DNA of 64,000 nucleotides, from assembly GCA_045562575.1 (NCBI GenBank), contig JBJKVQ010000019.1:14368-78367 (forward strand), given 5' to 3'. Position 1 is the first letter of the stretch. Each line of letters opens with the position of its first letter. The position numbers were made by a program, and so were the translations under genes. Under the pieces are notes generated by a model. It was not told where the DNA came from and searched no databases. It saw nothing but the letters and a program-made list of their open reading frames with translations. The stretch is from UBA6952 sp045562575 (lineage in GTDB: Bacteria; Chloroflexota; Dehalococcoidia; Lucifugimonadales; UBA6952). Of this stretch, positions 42,668-51,074 are shown piece by piece.

Positions 42668-43423
42668 ATGTATACAACTGATATGTATGAAGGAATGATT
42701 GCAGAAACTATAACAATGACCGGACATGGTGGTGCTGAAATAAACGCCTATCTTGCTAAACCTATCGGTGATGGACCTTTTCCTGGTGTAGTGTTAATTC
42801 ACCATTTACCTGGTTGGGATGAATTATATCGAGAATTCGCACGAAGATTTGCACATCATGGATATCAGGCAATTTGCCCAAATTTGTATTTTAGAGATGG
42901 TCACGGCACACCAGAAGATGTTGCTGCTAAAGTAAGATCAGTTGGTGGCGTAGCAGATGATCAAGTAATGGGTGACCTAGAGAGTGCAGCAAATTATTTG
43001 AAACAACTTTCTGACAATAATGGTAAAACAGCTGTATTTGGCACATGTTCAGGAGGACGTCATGGGTTTTTAGCTGGATGCAGACTTGATGTGTTTGACG
43101 CAGTCGTTGAATGCTGGGGCGGAAATGTTGTTATGGATTCAGATAGTTTAACTGAAAAACAACCTGTTTCTCCTTCAGATTACACAGCAGATTTAGCTGC
43201 ACCTTTATTAGGAATTTTTGGAAATGATGACCAAAGCCCTACTCCTGATAAAGTAAATATTCATGAAGATCAATTAAAAACCGCTGGCAAAGAATATGAA
43301 TTTCATAGATATGATGGTGCTGGTCATGGATTTTTCTATCATGACAGACCAATGTATCGACAAGAACAAGCAGTCGATGGATGGAATAAAATTTGGGACT
43401 TCTTGGGAAGAAAAATTAATTAA
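42668..43423 (+). CDS. Dienelactone hydrolase family protein
   Basis: A 251-residue alpha/beta hydrolase. The nucleophile is Cys127 in FGTCSGGRHG, as in carboxymethylenebutenolidase, with the acid in GIFGNDDQSP and the His in DGAGHGFFYHD. GVVLIHHLPGWDE forms the oxyanion region. AAGGAG precedes the ATG. Dienelactone hydrolase activity in aromatic degradation is one option, but this family is broad. It is followed closely by a small DUF protein and nudC. Confidence 0.85.
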   Translation: MYTTDMYEGMIAETITMTGHGGAEINAYLAKPIGDGPFPGVVLIHHLPGWDELYREFARRFAHHGYQAICPNLYFRDGHGTPEDVAAKVRSVGGVADDQVMGDLESAANYLKQLSDNNGKTAVFGTCSGGRHGFLAGCRLDVFDAVVECWGGNVVMDSDSLTEKQPVSPSDYTADLAAPLLGIFGNDDQSPTPDKVNIHEDQLKTAGKEYEFHRYDGAGHGFFYHDRPMYRQEQAVDGWNKIWDFLGRKIN

Positions 43424-43443
43424 TTCGAGAACTGGGGTTTTTT

Positions 43444-43692
43444 ATGTGTAGTATGATACTTGAGAAAGCGACTGTAGAAGGTTGCGGTAAAGGTAATCAA
43501 GGATGGTTTAGTTTGAAAGAAGTTAATGTTTACTTTGATCATCCAGACCATGCAGATTTAGAACACGCAATAAATATAGATTTCGTAAACGAAGAACTAG
43601 GTATAGACAAGCGAGTAGCTGTCGAATTAAGTCCTGAATCAGCAATAAAACTCATTAAAGCCATAGAAAATGCTATGGCTAAAGGTGTTTAA
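43444..43692 (+). CDS. Small conserved protein (DUF6295-like)
   Basis: An 82-residue cytoplasmic protein with MCSMILEKATVEGCGKGNQG, VNVYFDHPDHADLEHAINID and a helical C-terminus (SPESAIKLIKAIENAMAKG). I recall a small actinobacterial/Chloroflexi family of this pattern listed as DUF6295; no function is known. It sits between a dienelactone-hydrolase-type gene (20 bases) and nudC (3 bases). His and Asp in FDHPDHADLEH could bind metal. Coding status is well supported by composition and spacing. Confidence 0.7.
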   Translation: MCSMILEKATVEGCGKGNQGWFSLKEVNVYFDHPDHADLEHAINIDFVNEELGIDKRVAVELSPESAIKLIKAIENAMAKGV

Positions 43693-43695
43693 TAC

Positions 43696-44640
43696 GTGTC
43701 TGATCTAGAGAGAAACAACTTACAAATATTCCATTCTTTTGCAGGCAACAATTTAGATAGAAGCGAAGTTGAGAGAAGAGACCCAAACTGGATTTCTTCT
43801 CTCATTGCTAATCCAAAAACCAAATTTCTCTTATCAAAAGATTTATTATTTCCTGTAGAAACAACATCCAAAAATTTAATTTGGCTCGATCAGAAATCAT
43901 TACAACAAGTTTCAAATTCTGTATCTGAAGATTTATTTTACCTCCTTGGTACAGAAGATGACGTCGGATACTTTGCTCTGGATATAACGAACTTATCTAT
44001 CGATCTCAATGGTACTTGGGAATTTCTTGAACCTAGAGAAATAGCTCTTTATGCATCCGAAAATGAAGTTGCAATTATGGCACAGGCAAAAAGTCAAATT
44101 TATTGGCATAGTAGCCACAAGTATTGTTCAAAGTGCGGTTCTCCATCGATGCCACAAAAAGGTGGCCTCGTCCGAGTATGTCAAAATTGTGCAATGCAAC
44201 ATTTCCCAAGAACCGATCCTGTTGTGATAATGTTGGTTTACAAAGAACAACACTGTTTACTTGGCCAAAATAGAAGGCGCGCAAACGGCTTTTATTCGGC
44301 TTTAGCTGGATTTATGGATCATGCAGAATCAATTGAAGAAGCTGTGAGAAGAGAAGTGAAAGAAGAGTCAGGAGTTGATGTAACCAATGTGATTTATCAT
44401 TCTTCGCAACCATGGCCCTACCCCCATTCATTAATGATTGGGTGTCTTGCAGAAGCTGAGGATACTCAAATTTCTATAGATGAAGAAGAATTATCAGACG
44501 TAAGATGGTTTACTAGAGAAGAAATCATCAAAGCTTTTGAAGCTCAAAAAAAAGGAGAATCTCACGATTTTTACCTTCCAGGTTCAATAGCGATCGCTCA
44601 TCATTTAATTAAATATTGGGCTTTTGAAACTACTTTTTGA
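43696..44640 (+). CDS. nudC: NAD(+) diphosphatase NudC (GTG start)
   Basis: A 314-residue Nudix hydrolase that cleaves NADH and, in characterised members, removes NAD caps from RNA. A zinc ribbon is formed by Cys144, Cys147, Cys162 and Cys165. The Nudix box is complete at 205-227 (Gly205, Glu211, Arg219-Glu220, Glu223-Glu224). The NudC-specific SQPWPYPHSLM follows. GTG start 3 bases after the small upstream gene; no ATG is suitably placed. Confidence 0.94.
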   Translation: MSDLERNNLQIFHSFAGNNLDRSEVERRDPNWISSLIANPKTKFLLSKDLLFPVETTSKNLIWLDQKSLQQVSNSVSEDLFYLLGTEDDVGYFALDITNLSIDLNGTWEFLEPREIALYASENEVAIMAQAKSQIYWHSSHKYCSKCGSPSMPQKGGLVRVCQNCAMQHFPRTDPVVIMLVYKEQHCLLGQNRRRANGFYSALAGFMDHAESIEEAVRREVKEESGVDVTNVIYHSSQPWPYPHSLMIGCLAEAEDTQISIDEEELSDVRWFTREEIIKAFEAQKKGESHDFYLPGSIAIAHHLIKYWAFETTF

Positions 44641-44643
44641 TTA

Positions 44644-44805
44644 CTAATACAACCCAACCCCTTGCAGACCAAATGACACGACCAGCATAACTAAAATAGT
44701 TAAGGATATTTTTCTATATGTTGGAGCCTTAGTATTATCTTTGATCCATTGCCAAAAAAAAGATCCGATAATTATAGACACTACCCAATTGATTATAAAA
44801 AGCAT
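44644..44805 (-). CDS. Small 53-residue membrane protein
   Basis: An open frame of 54 codons (ATG at 44805, TAG at 44644-44646). It encodes two hydrophobic segments, residues 2-18 (LFIINWVVSIIIGSFFW) and 34-48, joined by a polar loop (QWIKDNTKAPTYRK). AAAGG lies about 9 bases before the ATG. It starts 17 bases after the OYE gene stop on the same strand, so it is probably co-transcribed. I see no homologue family; it is supported by its ribosome site, its spacing and the hydrophobic pattern. Confidence 0.5.
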   Translation of the reverse strand: MLFIINWVVSIIIGSFFWQWIKDNTKAPTYRKISLTILVMLVVSFGLQGVGLY

Positions 44806-44822
44806 AGTCAACCTTTATTATT

Positions 44823-45911
44823 TTATGTTCTTAACTTGGATCTTAAATATTGATCTGGCCATGTAACATCATCACCTAAAGCCATAGCAGCGCTTAAAGG
44901 CCAATATGGATTTCTTAGTAATTCTCTACCAATGAAAATTGCATCAGCTTTATTTTCTACTAAAATACTTTCAGCATGTTCAGGATCAGTAATCAAACCC
45001 ACAGCACCAGTTAGCATCTCTGCTTCATTTTTGATTGTTTCAGCAAACTCAACTTGGTATCCAGGTACCAAGTCAACTGAAGAAAGCGTTTGATTAGGAG
45101 AGAGACCTCCAGAAGAACAATCGATTAAATCTACCCCATTTTCTTTTAGCCAAATACTAAATTGAAGAGATTCCTGAATGTTCCATGAACTTTCTGGTAA
45201 CCAATCACTAGCAGAAATTCTTACAAAAAGTGGAAGGTCGTTTGGAATTGTTTGCCTTACAGCTCGAACAATTTCCAATCCAAATCTTGCTCGATTTTCT
45301 AGGGGTCCTCCAAAATCATCTTCGCGTAAATTAGAAATCGGTGATAAAAACGAATGAACTAAGTATCCATGTGCAAAATGTAATTCAATAACCTGAAAAC
45401 CAGCTTCTAAAGCATTTTCTGCAGCTTTAACCCAATTGAAAATTAAACTGTCAATTTCATCTACGGATAAACTTGCAGGTTGTATATATCCTTCATTAAA
45501 TGCAAGGGAAGAAGGAGCTGAAACCTTCCAATCATCTATATCTAATCTAACCCCATTTCTCCATGGCACATCCCTTGAAGCCTTACGACCTGCATGGGCC
45601 AATTGTATTGAAGGGATGGAATCATATTCCTTGATAAATTCAGTAACAGGTTTCCAGTTTTCCACTTGTTCTTTGTTCCAGATACCTGCATCATGTGGTG
45701 TTATTCTACCTTCTGGAACAACAGCACTGGCTTCTGCCATTACTAACGAAGCCCCACCTACTGCTCTCGTCCCTAAATGAACAGTATGCCAATTATTAGG
45801 AACACCATCATTTGCAGAATATTGACACATTGGCGAAACAAAAATTCTATTTTTAAATTCCAATGAACGGATAGTCAAAGGTGTGAAAAGTTTGGATGAT
45901 TCTTTATTCAT
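44823..45911 (-). CDS. Old yellow enzyme family NADH:flavin oxidoreductase (YqjM-like)
   Basis: A 362-residue FMN TIM barrel. It opens with LFTPLTIRSLEFKNRIFVSP, has the thermophilic-like/YqjM Cys in SPMCQYSANDG, the substrate His pair in ELHFAHGYLVHSFL, and ends with GLITDPEHAESI and DAIFIGRELLRNPYWPL for FMN phosphate. Such enzymes reduce activated C=C bonds of enones; the physiological substrate is unknown. A small membrane protein gene follows on the same strand. Confidence 0.92.
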   Translation of the reverse strand: MNKESSKLFTPLTIRSLEFKNRIFVSPMCQYSANDGVPNNWHTVHLGTRAVGGASLVMAEASAVVPEGRITPHDAGIWNKEQVENWKPVTEFIKEYDSIPSIQLAHAGRKASRDVPWRNGVRLDIDDWKVSAPSSLAFNEGYIQPASLSVDEIDSLIFNWVKAAENALEAGFQVIELHFAHGYLVHSFLSPISNLREDDFGGPLENRARFGLEIVRAVRQTIPNDLPLFVRISASDWLPESSWNIQESLQFSIWLKENGVDLIDCSSGGLSPNQTLSSVDLVPGYQVEFAETIKNEAEMLTGAVGLITDPEHAESILVENKADAIFIGRELLRNPYWPLSAAMALGDDVTWPDQYLRSKLRT

Positions 45912-45992
45912 GATTTGTTAATATTAAGTTTATAATTAAATATATACTTGCAGAAGTATATAGATATTAAATTAATCACACAAGAGGAAATC

Positions 45993-46646
45993 ATGGGACT
46001 TTTACAAAAACTTTTATCAGAATACCTAGGTACATTTTTCTTAGTTCTAGTTGGGCCAGGAGCAATTATTATCAATGAGATGACTTCAGGAGCAATTGGC
46101 CACTTAGGTATAGCAATTTCTTTTGGTGGTATAGTCGCTCTAATGGTATATACTTTTGGACGCTTCTCTGGTGCACATATCAACCCTGCTGTAACAATAG
46201 GGTTAACTATCGACAATAAGATTTCTATAAAAGATGCTATCGGGTATATTCTCGCACAATTATCTGGAGCGATAACCGCTGGTATCATTTTATCCATATT
46301 ATTTAAAGGTAGTAAAACATTGGGATCAACTACACCCAATGGGACTATCGAGTCATTAATTTTAGAAGGCATAATGACATTTATACTCGTACTAGTTATT
46401 ATAAAAACCGTTAATTCAAAAGAAAATTTACTAGCCCCACTTGCTATAGGAGGAACTATTCTTGTTTGTGCAACATTTGGTGGACCAATATCTGGAGCAT
46501 CTTTGAATCCAGCAAGAAGTTTTGGACCAGCTCTTATAGCCAATGTATGGGATGCTCATTGGATATATTGGATAGGCCCTATAGTGGGCGCTACTTTGGC
46601 AGCTCTAATGTATAAGTTTATATTCAGCGAATTAAATGAAGAATAG
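45993..46646 (+). CDS. MIP family channel (aquaporin)
   Basis: A 217-residue six-helix channel with both pore motifs: SGAHINPAVTIG (NPA 64-66) and SGASLNPARSFGPA (NPA 172-174, Arg175). The residue after Arg175 is Ser, as in water-selective aquaporins, rather than the Asp typical of glycerol facilitators. The ATG at 45993 has AGAGGA 9 bases ahead; a longer frame from 45948 begins with TTG and adds a polar, unconserved tail. It overlaps arsC by 11 bases, so arsenite export is a context-based possibility. Confidence 0.88.
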   Translation: MGLLQKLLSEYLGTFFLVLVGPGAIIINEMTSGAIGHLGIAISFGGIVALMVYTFGRFSGAHINPAVTIGLTIDNKISIKDAIGYILAQLSGAITAGIILSILFKGSKTLGSTTPNGTIESLILEGIMTFILVLVIIKTVNSKENLLAPLAIGGTILVCATFGGPISGASLNPARSFGPALIANVWDAHWIYWIGPIVGATLAALMYKFIFSELNEE

Positions 46647-47049
46647 AATATTTTTTGTATGTGTACATAATGCTGGAAGAAGCCAGATGGCTAAAGCCTT
46701 TTTTAATAAATTAGTCCCCGAAGACTCAAATTGGTACGCCGAATCAGCTGGAACAGAACCATCCGAAAATATTAACCCTATAGTTGTAGAAGCGCTAAAT
46801 GAATTATTGATAGACATAACTAGAGAAAAGCCACATAAGCTTGATTTTAGCAAAATAACTAATAAAGACAGATTAATTAGTATGGGTTGTAACATACATG
46901 AAAGTTGCCCAATAACGTTTAGAGATGCAATTGAAGATTGGGATCTTGAAGATCCACACAACCAAGGTATTGAAAAAATACGCGAAATACGAGATATAAT
47001 TAAGTTGAAAGTTGTAGCTCTTATTCAGGAGTTATCAAAAAGTAATTAA
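46636..47049 (+). CDS. arsC: Arsenate reductase, thioredoxin-coupled LMW-PTP type
   Basis: A 137-residue low-molecular-weight phosphatase-fold protein. The P-loop is VCVHNAGRSQMA (Cys9, Arg15), and the two resolving cysteines are Cys85 and Cys91 in SMGCNIHESCP. This three-Cys layout matches the Staphylococcus/Bacillus ArsC that reduces arsenate to arsenite with thioredoxin. It overlaps the aquaporin gene by 11 bases. No arsR, arsB or acr3 is nearby, so export may depend on the channel or on a distant pump. Confidence 0.85.
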   Translation: MKNRIFFVCVHNAGRSQMAKAFFNKLVPEDSNWYAESAGTEPSENINPIVVEALNELLIDITREKPHKLDFSKITNKDRLISMGCNIHESCPITFRDAIEDWDLEDPHNQGIEKIREIRDIIKLKVVALIQELSKSN

Positions 47050-47819
47050 CGCCTAGGTTCCCAAGAAAAATATCTTAGTGCGACAATCAAACCTATTACA
47101 AACCAAATCCCCATAGTTGCAAGATCTAAAGTCTCAAAAACTACTCGCGTATCAAATGGATTGAATGAAGATTGAAGGGTAACTACAAAAGGCTTTACAG
47201 GGAAAATATCTGCTAAAGTCTTAATCCATTGAGGAGCTAGAGTTTGGGGAATGAAAATATCCGATATAAAAAATAGCGGCAAAATTGAAGCATTGACAAT
47301 AGCAGGAGCAGCATCTGCATTTCGTATGACTGTAGTTATTGCTATACCTAAACAACTAAATGTTATAGTCCCAATTAAAAGTGCTGTGATAAAAACTAAC
47401 AATGAATCATTAGGTAAAGTTACATTGTAAAAAAGTACCCCAAAAATTAGTACGATTGCTACAAGTAATAATGAAATAAATGTTGTAAATAATATTTTAC
47501 CCACCATAAATGCCCAGGGGGTTAGAGGGGTTCCACGAATTTTTTTCAGAATTCCACTATCTCTAGAATCAGTAAGTGTCATAGCAAGATTTGTATAAGA
47601 TGCACTGATAACTGATAAAGCTATAATGGATGGTATATAAAAATTAGAACCAGGTACAACCCCACTTTCTATAGGTATTTCATCGTCTCCAAAAATTGCA
47701 TTAAATAAAACCAAAAATATTAATGGAAATATAAAGGTAAAAAATGCTGCAGGAGGATTTCTCCAAAATGCTGTGTTTTCATATTTAATTTGACGGAGTG
47801 CTAATTGTAGTTGTTTCAT
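47046..47819 (-). CDS. ABC-2 type transporter permease
   Basis: A 257-residue permease with six hydrophobic segments and the ABC-2 pattern: a first helix after AFWRNPPAAFFTFIFPLIFL, a long loop, the coupling segment SRDSGILKKIRGTPLTPWAF, and a last helix near the C-terminus. It is coupled to the ATPase gene by an ATGA overlap and forms an exporter with it. The exported substrate (drug, lipid or ion) is unknown. Confidence 0.88.
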   Translation of the reverse strand: MKQLQLALRQIKYENTAFWRNPPAAFFTFIFPLIFLVLFNAIFGDDEIPIESGVVPGSNFYIPSIIALSVISASYTNLAMTLTDSRDSGILKKIRGTPLTPWAFMVGKILFTTFISLLLVAIVLIFGVLFYNVTLPNDSLLVFITALLIGTITFSCLGIAITTVIRNADAAPAIVNASILPLFFISDIFIPQTLAPQWIKTLADIFPVKPFVVTLQSSFNPFDTRVVFETLDLATMGIWFVIGLIVALRYFSWEPRR

Positions 47820-48727
47820 CTTGCACTATCCTCTGAACCTACAACTTTTAAGAAAAGATCCTCTAAAGAAGATCTTCGTACTGCCAAGTCATCTAATTCA
47901 AGTGAGTTTTCTATTGCCCAATGTGTTAATTCTCCTAATATTCCAGTAGGGGAATTAGTAATAATAGATACTAAATTCCCATTAATTTCAGCTATTTTCG
48001 TTATTGCCTCAGGCAACAATTTGTTAGTATCAGAAAGCGAAAATTCTATGGTTGTATTCGATTCGGAATTAATTAATTCCCTAGTAGTGCCCATTCTTTC
48101 AATTTTTCCATGAACCATAAGTGCAATTCGATCGGATAAATATTCAGCTTCATCCATATAGTGAGTGGTGAGAATAACAGTTTTACCCAATGATTTAAGG
48201 TTACTTATCATAGACCATGCATCTCTCCTAGCAGAAGGATCGAATCCAGTTGTCGGCTCATCAAGAAAAATTAGATCCGGATCTCCTATCAAACCTAACG
48301 CAACGTCAACTCTTCTTCGTTGTCCTCCAGATAATTTTCTTACAGGAGTCTTTATTTGTTCCTTCAGTCCTGTAGCTTCAATGACCTCTGTTATATTTCT
48401 AGGATTATTATAAAAGCCACTAAATTGTTTCAATACTTCTTCTACTTTAAGATAAGGTTCGATCCCTGTTTCTTGTAATACTATTCCTACACGCATAGAC
48501 ATGTTTTGATCTTTTTTTTCAGGATCATAACCAAGAACTGTAACATCTCCAGAGGTTCGATTTCTATGACCTTCAAGAATTTCAAGAGTGGTAGTTTTAC
48601 CAGCACCGTTAGCACCAAGTAAAGCAAAAATTTCACCAGAAAGTACTTCAAATGAAATTTCATTAACCGCAATAAAGTCTCCATAAGACTTTTTAAGGTC
48701 CTTAACTACAATCGCTGATTCTGTCAT
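47816..48727 (-). CDS. ABC transporter ATP-binding protein (DrrA/ABC-2 type)
   Basis: A 303-residue ATPase. Walker A GANGAGKT at 38-45, Q-loop in GIVLQETG, signature LSGGQRRR at 132-139, Walker B LIFLDEPTT at 152-160 and the His switch TTHYMDEAEYL. A C-terminal extension (about 225-303) resembles the DrrA-type regulatory domain. It overlaps the permease start and follows the PAC2 gene directly, so the three are probably co-expressed. Confidence 0.93.
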   Translation of the reverse strand: MTESAIVVKDLKKSYGDFIAVNEISFEVLSGEIFALLGANGAGKTTTLEILEGHRNRTSGDVTVLGYDPEKKDQNMSMRVGIVLQETGIEPYLKVEEVLKQFSGFYNNPRNITEVIEATGLKEQIKTPVRKLSGGQRRRVDVALGLIGDPDLIFLDEPTTGFDPSARRDAWSMISNLKSLGKTVILTTHYMDEAEYLSDRIALMVHGKIERMGTTRELINSESNTTIEFSLSDTNKLLPEAITKIAEINGNLVSIITNSPTGILGELTHWAIENSLELDDLAVRRSSLEDLFLKVVGSEDSAR

Positions 48728-49627
48728 CTAATTACTTTCAGATTCCTCAGATCCTAAATCTTTTAAAAATTGTTCGATTGAGGGAGAAAGTTCTGTATAA
48801 TCACTTTCTTCAGGTTCAACGATGATATTTTCCAATCTAGCGTCGTATTCACTTTCCAATTTTTCTACTAATGCTTTTACACCAGGATTTTGATCCATTT
48901 CATTTGTTACACGTTGATACTGTCTACGTCCACGTCTACTTACAGAAAGTTCTTCTGGAAGGTTATACAAAGAAGAAAGTACCTTAATTAAATGCGAACA
49001 TCCTGTAAAATCTTCTTCAAGTTGCAAATATTGAGGCAATCTTACCATCAACATCATATTTTCAATATCTTGCGCAGATAACTTGTCCCCAACTAAATTC
49101 ATAATTGATGTTGGACCTTGATATGGTCTTCTCCTTGCACTTTTCATAATGCCAGGAACACCAGTCATAGGCTCTCCATCATGAGTTCCCATCACCAATA
49201 ATGGCCTTGTATGAGGTACTGCATCATACATCCCACCAACTCTTGTAAATCGTTTTACACCAAGTTGTTTTAGAACCTCTGCAATGGTATCTATATATTC
49301 TTCTGCCATCGAATGAGGTTCAAGCATGTGCAAAAATACGTAATCAAAATCTCCTTCTGATTTAGCATAACGAAGATACGTATTAGGTATAGTAGTTTCT
49401 CGATTCCCATCAATATAAAAAACTACAGGTCTATATCTAGTAAAGTCAAAATATCTTCCTGGATTTTCAAACTTACCTAAATCCTGTGCGTCAAAATGAC
49501 GTTCTAATTTATCTAAAACAAGAGAACCAACACTTCCTGCGTCTACCCACGGCCTCAAAGAAGCAATTACATGGGGATTTCTAAGTTCTGGGAGTGGTTC
49601 TTCTAAAATATAGTCATTGATTTTCAT
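48728..49627 (-). CDS. PAC2 family protein
   Basis: A 299-residue member of the PAC2 family (relatives of eukaryotic and archaeal proteasome-assembly chaperones), common in Actinobacteria, Archaea and Chloroflexota. Visible: LRPWVDAGSVGSLVLDKL near the start, RPVVFYIDGNRETTIP, IAEVLKQLGVKRFTRVGGMYD, and an acidic C-terminal tail. No proteasome genes are in this window, and the bacterial role is unknown. It abuts the ABC ATPase gene with no spacer. Confidence 0.82.
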   Translation of the reverse strand: MKINDYILEEPLPELRNPHVIASLRPWVDAGSVGSLVLDKLERHFDAQDLGKFENPGRYFDFTRYRPVVFYIDGNRETTIPNTYLRYAKSEGDFDYVFLHMLEPHSMAEEYIDTIAEVLKQLGVKRFTRVGGMYDAVPHTRPLLVMGTHDGEPMTGVPGIMKSARRRPYQGPTSIMNLVGDKLSAQDIENMMLMVRLPQYLQLEEDFTGCSHLIKVLSSLYNLPEELSVSRRGRRQYQRVTNEMDQNPGVKALVEKLESEYDARLENIIVEPEESDYTELSPSIEQFLKDLGSEESESN

Positions 49628-49692
49628 AATTACACCTAGATTCTAACAATCTAATCTATCCTTCGATTATAACACAACTTACAAAAAGTTAA

Positions 49693-50205
49693 TTAGACTT
49701 CAAAGGCATTTAATACAGATGCGATCATAGAATAATACCCAATTGTTGTAGTTAGATCTACCAATTCTTTTGTACTAAAACGTTTTGACGCATTTGCATA
49801 AGTATCAGATGAGACTCTCTTGTCAGTTAATAACTCTCGAGCATATGTATAGATTAATTGTTGATCTTGACTGAGAACTTCAATATTAGTATTTGTGTGT
49901 ATGGCGTTGATTATCTCTTCAGCAATTCCTGCATTTCTTGCCAAATCTGAATGTGCTTGCCATTCAAAATTACAATTAAGCGTACTTGCTGTAGTTAGTA
50001 CTGCAATTTCACCTAATTCATTAGGAATTGTAGAGTTGAAACGTATATATGCTCCTGTATCCCCTACCAAGCATGCTAATTGAGGGCTATGTAACAAAAC
50101 CCCAAAAGGTCCAACGATACGTCCACGAGTACCAATAATATTCTCATATGCTTTAAGTGATTCACCCTCTAATCCGTCTTTTTCAAATATACCATCTATT
50201 CTCAT
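49693..50205 (-). CDS. Carboxymuconolactone decarboxylase family protein
   Basis: A 170-residue all-helical AhpD/CMD-like protein. The core STLNCNFEWQAHSDLARNAGI has one Cys and the His of the family, but not the CxxC of AhpD peroxidase-linked forms. The first part (GPFGVLLHSPQLACLVGDTG) is common in this subgroup. Related proteins act as decarboxylases or have unknown roles. GGAGG precedes the ATG. It follows the alpha/beta hydrolase gene by 14 bases. Confidence 0.85.
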   Translation of the reverse strand: MRIDGIFEKDGLEGESLKAYENIIGTRGRIVGPFGVLLHSPQLACLVGDTGAYIRFNSTIPNELGEIAVLTTASTLNCNFEWQAHSDLARNAGIAEEIINAIHTNTNIEVLSQDQQLIYTYARELLTDKRVSSDTYANASKRFSTKELVDLTTTIGYYSMIASVLNAFEV

Positions 50206-50219
50206 AGTGTTTCCTCCGT

Positions 50220-51074
50220 TTAAATATTATTAAAAAAATTAAATACTAATTCATTAAATTCTTCTGGTTTTTCTTGAGGTATAAAATGTCCTACTCCAGT
50301 AACTACAGAATGTTCAAAAGAACTAGCTGAATTTTTTATACTTTGCAAAGGTATTGAATTCTCAGGAAATCTCTGTTGATTTTCAGAAGTAATAAGTAAA
50401 GTCGGACACTTAATATTGCTCAGTTCTTCAAACATATATGTAGGAGTGTTTTCTTCATAGAATACAGCTTCAGTTTCAGGAGAACATTTTAAAGTATACA
50501 TACCATTTGGTTTCTGAAAGGTTCCACCAATAATATAAGACCATAAAATTTCAGGATCCCAATTTTTAAAGGTTTCAGCTTTACTGTAACTACTAAAAAT
50601 AGATTCTAAATCTTCAAATTCTGTTCGCCTTTTTCTGGTTATATCCGCGAGTGTCAATGTGTTAGGCTGTTTTTTGGGAATAATTCTTCCTAAACTAAGA
50701 GTAGGCTCAATTAGTACAAGGCCAGTTAACTTTTGAGAAATCAAAGATCCTCCGAGAGATGCAACACCCCCTCCTCTAGAATGGCCTACAAGATATATTT
50801 CTTCCAAGTCTAAGGCTTTTATAAACTCTGGAAAATCAGAAACTATTTCTGGCCATGTATAATGGCCAGGAGTTTTTTCAGAATCACCATGGCCACGCAA
50901 ATCTAAAGCAATCACACGGTAGTTAGAAGAAAGATATTTAGCTGTCCTATCCCAAACAGATGCACAAAGTCCAGATCCATGTACTAAGACTACCGTTTTA
51001 GTTGCTGATCCCCATTCTAAATAATGGATTTTTGTACTTCCTGATTCGATGTAATGGCTTGAAGGTTCTATCAT
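50220..51074 (-). CDS. Alpha/beta hydrolase
   Basis: A 284-residue hydrolase with nucleophile Ser99 in LVGHSRGGG, oxyanion region VHGSGLCASVWD, LRGHGDSEKTPG, and the catalytic His in TGVGHFIPQEKP near the C-terminus. The cap domain is at about 130-205. Esterase, lactonase or C-C hydrolase are possible. Its ATG overlaps the stop of the upstream 2-hydroxyacid dehydrogenase gene (TAATG), and the CMD gene follows, which suggests one small catabolic unit of three genes. Confidence 0.87.
   Translation of the reverse strand: MIEPSSHYIESGSTKIHYLEWGSATKTVVLVHGSGLCASVWDRTAKYLSSNYRVIALDLRGHGDSEKTPGHYTWPEIVSDFPEFIKALDLEEIYLVGHSRGGGVASLGGSLISQKLTGLVLIEPTLSLGRIIPKKQPNTLTLADITRKRRTEFEDLESIFSSYSKAETFKNWDPEILWSYIIGGTFQKPNGMYTLKCSPETEAVFYEENTPTYMFEELSNIKCPTLLITSENQQRFPENSIPLQSIKNSASSFEHSVVTGVGHFIPQEKPEEFNELVFNFFNNI

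Noticed and set aside
45948..45992. Longer aquaporin start
   Set aside because: It begins with TTG and adds a polar tail; the ATG at 45993 has a good ribosome site and the family start.
45908..46543. A 211-residue frame on the minus strand opposite the aquaporin gene
   Set aside because: The plus-strand frame has both NPA motifs; the opposite frame shows no family and is a shadow.
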